From the NCBI GenBank assembly GCA_015680685.1, contig MNCI01016594.1:232243-296242 (forward strand): 64,000 nt of DNA, given 5' to 3'. The notes beneath the pieces are model-generated. The model did not search any database. It saw only the letters and a program-made list of their open reading frames with translations, and was not told the origin of the DNA. Below are positions 60,062 through 64,000 of the stretch, in pieces (the stretch's first letter is position 1; each line of letters begins with the position of its first letter). The position numbers and the translations under genes were made by a program. The stretch is from Gnetum montanum (taxonomy: Eukaryota > Streptophyta > Gnetopsida > Gnetales > Gnetaceae).

Positions 60062-61290
60062 TGGATCATTAAACTTAGAATAGGGGGAGGATGAATAAGT
60101 TCTTCAAATTAAAAAAATTTTAGACAAAGCACACACACCAAATTTAAGATGGTTCCCCAACTTGGATAGTCCACACTCAAAGGGTAGATCACAAGCACAC
60201 CTCTAAACTTTGTTGCTCTTAAATGTGGTTTGAAGGGTCCACACCCTATATAGTCTTCAAGCCCCACTCCAAAGTATTGTGACAATAACCACTCAACCCC
60301 ACAAGGTCCCATCAAGCTTGGAATCTGGTTTCTAGGCATCCATAACCTTTACAATATTGAGCTTCACTCTGGAGTGTTGTGCTGCAACACCAAACACTCA
60401 ATCCCGTAGGATCCCAACAAGCTCAAGCAAGATGCCTTCCACAAGAACCACATCAACCCCATAGGGAAATAATGGAGAACAATTTACAAGAGATAAATGC
60501 AACTCAGTTTGCTAATCCTTGCACTTTGAGGTATAACACACTTTACAATGAACAAAAGATAGAACAATGAGCAATAAAGTTTACAATGATTGACAAATGG
60601 TTGTACAATGATTGTACACAAGCTTACACATTTCCCAATGCATATCATGTCTTCTTATAGCTAGCATGTTTCTTAATACATCTTGGAACTCATGCGACAA
60701 CTAGGCAATGGTCACTAATGGTCATGGAAGACATCTTCTTTGTTCCTAAGATGTCTTTCTAATTTTGTCTTCTATTCTAGAAATACATCTTTGTCTAGAA
60801 AATATATCTTTCTAAAATCTCCATTCTAAGAAGACATCTTTATCTAATGGGAAACATATTTTTGAATCTAGCATGCATTCTATGAGGACATCTTTCTCTA
60901 GTCTTGAAGACATCGTTGTTTGAGCATTCTCCACCTATGCTAAGATGTCTACTATTTCTTGGAGACATGTTTCTTCATATTCCTTTGCATGATGAATTCA
61001 TTATTTATTGTCCATAACCTTGACCTTATTCATGCTTTAATGATGACAAATTTACTTGTACAGTATCTAGTCCTCATCCATGTTCTTTGGAATTCTTACA
61101 TGTTCATTTGAGACCTTGTGGATGACCTTCTTCTTTGAGATCTAAACTAGCTCATTTCTTGTCATCTTGTAGGCTTTAGCTCATCTTGGTTTTCCATATA
61201 CATTGTCCTACAAACATAATAACCACACAACCATGAAACCAACCTTTGGCTCCATTTTACTTAATGTTTTAACACACCAAAAGGTCCACA
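60062..61290 (-). mobile_element. 3' LTR of Copia-like element I (minus orientation)
   Basis: About 1.2 kb. On the minus strand it starts TGTGGACCTTTTGGTG directly after AGGGGGAGAT (PPT) and ends near TTAATGATCCA. It aligns with the G LTR (for example AACTTTGTTGCTCT and TGTGGTTTGAAGGGTCC, both shared). U3 carries AAGATGTCTT/AAGACATCTT variants at 60728-60970. Confidence 0.75.
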
Positions 61291-61300
61291 ATCTCCCCCT
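61291..61300 (-). other. Polypurine tract of element I
   Basis: The minus strand reads AGAAAGGGGGAGAT immediately before the LTR start TGTGGACC. The preceding GTTTTGGACATCACT string is shared with element F (59805-59822), so F and I are related families. Confidence 0.75.
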
Positions 61301-61947
61301 TTCTAGTGATGTCCAAAACTGAAGAAAACGGGTCATTGATCATACAAATATAACCATACTATTCTTCCCCTTTTTGAATAGTAGCAAAAGGATAAGATAG
61401 ATAAACTGGGGAAAGGATATTCATAAAAGCTTATATAAAATAAGCATAATAAAAAATCATGGTAGAATTCAAAAAAATTATCAAGCAACAATATTAATTA
61501 AAGAGCATACATTTTTAAACACTAGGTTCCATCAAGAGTTACCTTGAATTTATCAAGAACTAATCCAAGCCTTTCCAAGAGATACTCAAACTTAAAGCTT
61601 GAAGTGAAGTATAAACCTATCTTAAATGAGTCATTAGTAGTTTATAGTACATGGTTCTTTTAATGCTCAAATATTTTTCATTCTTTTTTAGAAAAACATC
61701 AACAAAAGATTAGGGCATATCTTATATGATAACGAGAATACATCTTCACAATGTTAGATCAATCATGCCATCTTTTATATTCTTGACCAGGAAGTGCATC
61801 TCAAGGAAAACTAATCAAAGGATGTTTCAATTAGAATCATGGATACTTTCCCAAAATCAAAATGATTATGTGCTTACCCATATTAGTGTCAGGAATAATA
61901 TCACTATTTGAATTCTTTCATAATGATATATGTACTTCCTACTTTAG
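61301..61947 (-). other. Element I internal region (3' end)
   Basis: AT-rich, no coding sequence recognised. A TTTGCTACTATTCAAAAAGG stretch (minus) resembles TTTGCTGATGTTCAAAAAGG in F (59301-59321). Interrupted by element D at 61948. Confidence 0.45.
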
Positions 61948-62881
61948 TGATGAATCATCGTTGTGTCATGTTGAGGATCCCCATTGACATGGCCTCATCA
62001 ATGAGGCCTCATCTATGTGGTGTTGCCTAGTCGACAAGGCTATGTCAATGTATCATTTGTTGCATCTATGAGGCCCTGTTGATATAGCGCTACAATAAAG
62101 TCTATAAATATGTGCTTACTAGTTGTGTTTATAGAGGTGAGGTCATAGTTGTAGTAGAGCTCTTGCAGTTTTGTCAATTGAGAGTTAGAATATGTCTTTG
62201 AGTGCCCACAATAGGAGTTAGAAAGTGTATGGATCTTTATTTGAGCATTGTTGTACCTTAACATACCAATGTGAATGGCAATAAAGATGTGCCTTTTGAT
62301 CAAACCTTGCAACACTTGGAATAGATTAATGATTCATTTATGCATTTATTATTTTCATTAATTACGCAATTAGTTAAGCTAAATTATAATTTAAGTGATT
62401 ACTTAATTAATTAATTTAAATATATTAAACATATAAGTACAACTACTTTGAGCGTAAAGACGTATTTTCTTGGTAATCCCAGTAGCATTATTGCTTGATT
62501 TTCCAAATAGCATAGTGCTTGGTAACCCCAGTAGTGGATACATGGTTCAGGACATGTACAAAAAGTGGGGTTGGATACTTATGTTAGGACTAATTAAGTA
62601 TTTAAATTAAATTAGCTATTAAATTACTTCATTTCTCTATTTTAAAGCACCAGCAACATAAAACATAAAATAATAAAAATCATATACCCCAATTACACTT
62701 AACCATATCTTTGTGCATCACAAGTGTAATTGAAAAGATAAGAAATGACTATTAGGGAAAAATTCACTTCCTAGAACATTAGTGCACCAAAAAACATAGA
62801 GTTTGTGGAATTTGACTGGATCACACATGAATGCTTCATGATTCGTATGGTTGGATGTAGGGGTACCTCAACCCCTCATCA
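61948..62881 (+). mobile_element. 5' LTR of element D
   Basis: 934 bp, TGATGAATCATCG to CCCTCATCA. U3 has repeated GGCCTCATCAATGAGGCCTC words (61995-62075). The TATA box is at 62103-62110. Confidence 0.85.
62103..62110 (+). promoter_or_regulatory. TATA box of LTR D
   Basis: TATAAATA in CTATAAATATGTGC, collinear with LTR C. Confidence 0.75.
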
Positions 62882-62882
62882 T

Positions 62883-62901
62883 TGAAGCTATTGTTGGGGA
62901 C
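62883..62901 (+). other. Primer-binding site of element D (degenerate)
   Basis: TGAAGCTATTGTTGGGGAC, 1 nt after the LTR. It fits TGGCGCCGTTGCCGGGGAC with seven changes, mostly C to T or G to A. Confidence 0.5.
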
Positions 62902-63035
62902 TCTTTTTGTTTGAAACATGTGCTATCTAGTTTTAGTGAACATCATTAACATTGTTCGTCAAACCCTAAGGTCAAAATCATTCTCACAATAAATATAATC
63001 ACATAAGCACACTAATATCTTATTTTTATTGCAAA

Positions 63036-64000
63036 ATTTCTTCTTCTCATAAGTGTGATGATACTAAACTGTTGGTCCCTCAAGAATGCAAAGTGGTGTA
63101 TACTTGTCCAAATGAGTATGTGCCTAATTTCACCTTCATATTGCATCAGGATGAACAACTACAATGGCATGATATTGAAGGCAACATTGTAATGCCTCCT
63201 AATCAATATATGCTTGTGATGCTACTTCAAACTCTTAATATCTTGGGCATCCAAAATATTTAAGAGGATTACATTGTGCATGATTATGACTACTATGACT
63301 ACCATCCCACTAAAATGTAATGCAAGAGAGATCAACACTAGGAGAAGCACCCTGAGTTTGTGAAAGGGAAATGGTTCACCAATCCCTTGTTCCTGCTTAA
63401 CCAAGATGACAATAATGACCCTCCCTTTAGGGGCTCTCAACATGAAGATTATTCATCCCTTATTACTAGTGATGGGGGTACAACCTTGAATCTACACTTC
63501 ATTATCAATAATCAAGGTTCAGGTAAGAATGGAAATCTAGGCAGGGGCTTGGACAAGTGTCAAGAGGATAAGAAAACTAATAAACGTGGTTTTGAAAATC
63601 AAAGAGTTGGCAAACACCATGGTGCTAGCAATCCTCCTCCCTCTTCACCATCTTCATCTACATATTTTTCTTCCTCTTCTAGTTCTCATAAATATTGCAG
63701 AAAGAACAACCATGATGGAGGTGAATAGCAGGACAATAATGATGATCACCAGGCCCACCATGATCAAAGGGGTAGTAGAGCGCATCAATTATGTCATCAA
63801 AATAATGATGATGATGAGAATTTATTGGAAACTCAAAGCATGCTAAATATTATAGAGGTTGTAAAAATTCCAACCAAGCATGTGAAAGATAGTCAGATTA
63901 GATGACTTGATATGAACAATATTTCCAAATTTGAGGGGGGATATAACTATAATCTACAAACACATGTTCAAGCTTTTCATGATACCTATTCCTTACAAAA
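63036..64000 (+). pseudogene. gag: Element D gag N-terminal part (broken, start codon lost)
   Basis: Aligns in one frame with C gag from 4702. The start codon position reads ATT (63036-63038) where C has ATG. Stops follow near 63258, 63318, 63339, 63726 and 63902, but there is no frameshift. It contains ECKVVYTCPNEYVPNFTFIL (C: ECKVVYTYPDEFLPNFTIIL) and a low-complexity stretch rich in Ser, His, Asn and Asp at 63400-63830. It then continues as the gag core reaches the window edge (FEGGYNYNLQTH). Confidence 0.75.

Larger units (their letters stand above)
61948..64000 (+). mobile_element. Element D: 5' LTR and gag of a C-family element
   Basis: 5' LTR followed by primer-binding site and gag, running out of the window. 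LTR and gag align with element C throughout. D interrupts the internal region of element I, so it is younger than I. Confidence 0.85.

Overview
This window is a repeat-dominated stretch of a large plant nuclear genome. No single-copy host gene, rRNA, tRNA or CRISPR array is recognisable. Almost everything is nested LTR retrotransposons in different states of decay, with long LTRs, plant-type Ty3/gypsy and Copia signatures, and in-frame stops that are nearly all TAG or TGA. That stop pattern is expected from C-to-T decay at methylated CG and CHG sites. A gymnosperm or another plant with a bloated genome is plausible, but the species cannot be told from the sequence.

Layout. (1) 1-1513: the 3' end and 3' LTR of element A, related to element B. 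(2) 1514-3703 plus 17031-18200, minus strand: an old, broken, intron-containing gene (copy O), cut in two by the insertion of element C. (3) 3704-17025: element C, a complete but dead Athila-like Ty3/gypsy element with ACTAG target-site duplications, gag, pol, and a third ORF preceded by an LTR-like internal promoter. (4) About 20200-23450: a very diverged tandem array of roughly 190-bp period. (5) 23460-25029: truncated Copia element G, minus. (6) 25130 to about 30950: Ty3/gypsy element H, minus, with both LTRs. (7) 30950-35152: unassigned AT-rich DNA with palindromic AGAACCAA..TTGGTTCT motifs and a reversed LTR fragment. (8) 35158-52244: element B, a 17.1-kb Tat/Ogre-type Ty3/gypsy element with GTATG target-site duplications. 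(9) 52250-57197: the 3' part of E, an Athila-like relative of C into which B appears to have inserted. (10) 57198-60061: gag-bearing Copia-like remnant F. (11) 60062-61947: 3' LTR end of Copia-like element I, minus. (12) 61948-64000: 5' LTR and gag of element D, a sister of C.

The most interesting system is in element B. Between protease and reverse transcriptase it carries a complete antisense gene (41264-45328, minus). I can resolve it into eight exons joined by GT-AG introns with no frameshift, coding for about 1089 residues. Its second exon resembles the HAD/FCP1 (NLI-interacting-factor) phosphatase fold. Copy O, far older and outside B, encodes the same protein with matching exon order, matching exon sizes and identical intron phases where they can be checked. 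So a spliced gene family, present at least twice here, is carried on the opposite strand of a retrotransposon, where its introns would not be spliced out of the sense genomic RNA. A domain in its fourth exon also resembles the sense-strand third ORF of the Athila-like elements C and E, which suggests an accessory module shared between two retrotransposon lineages.
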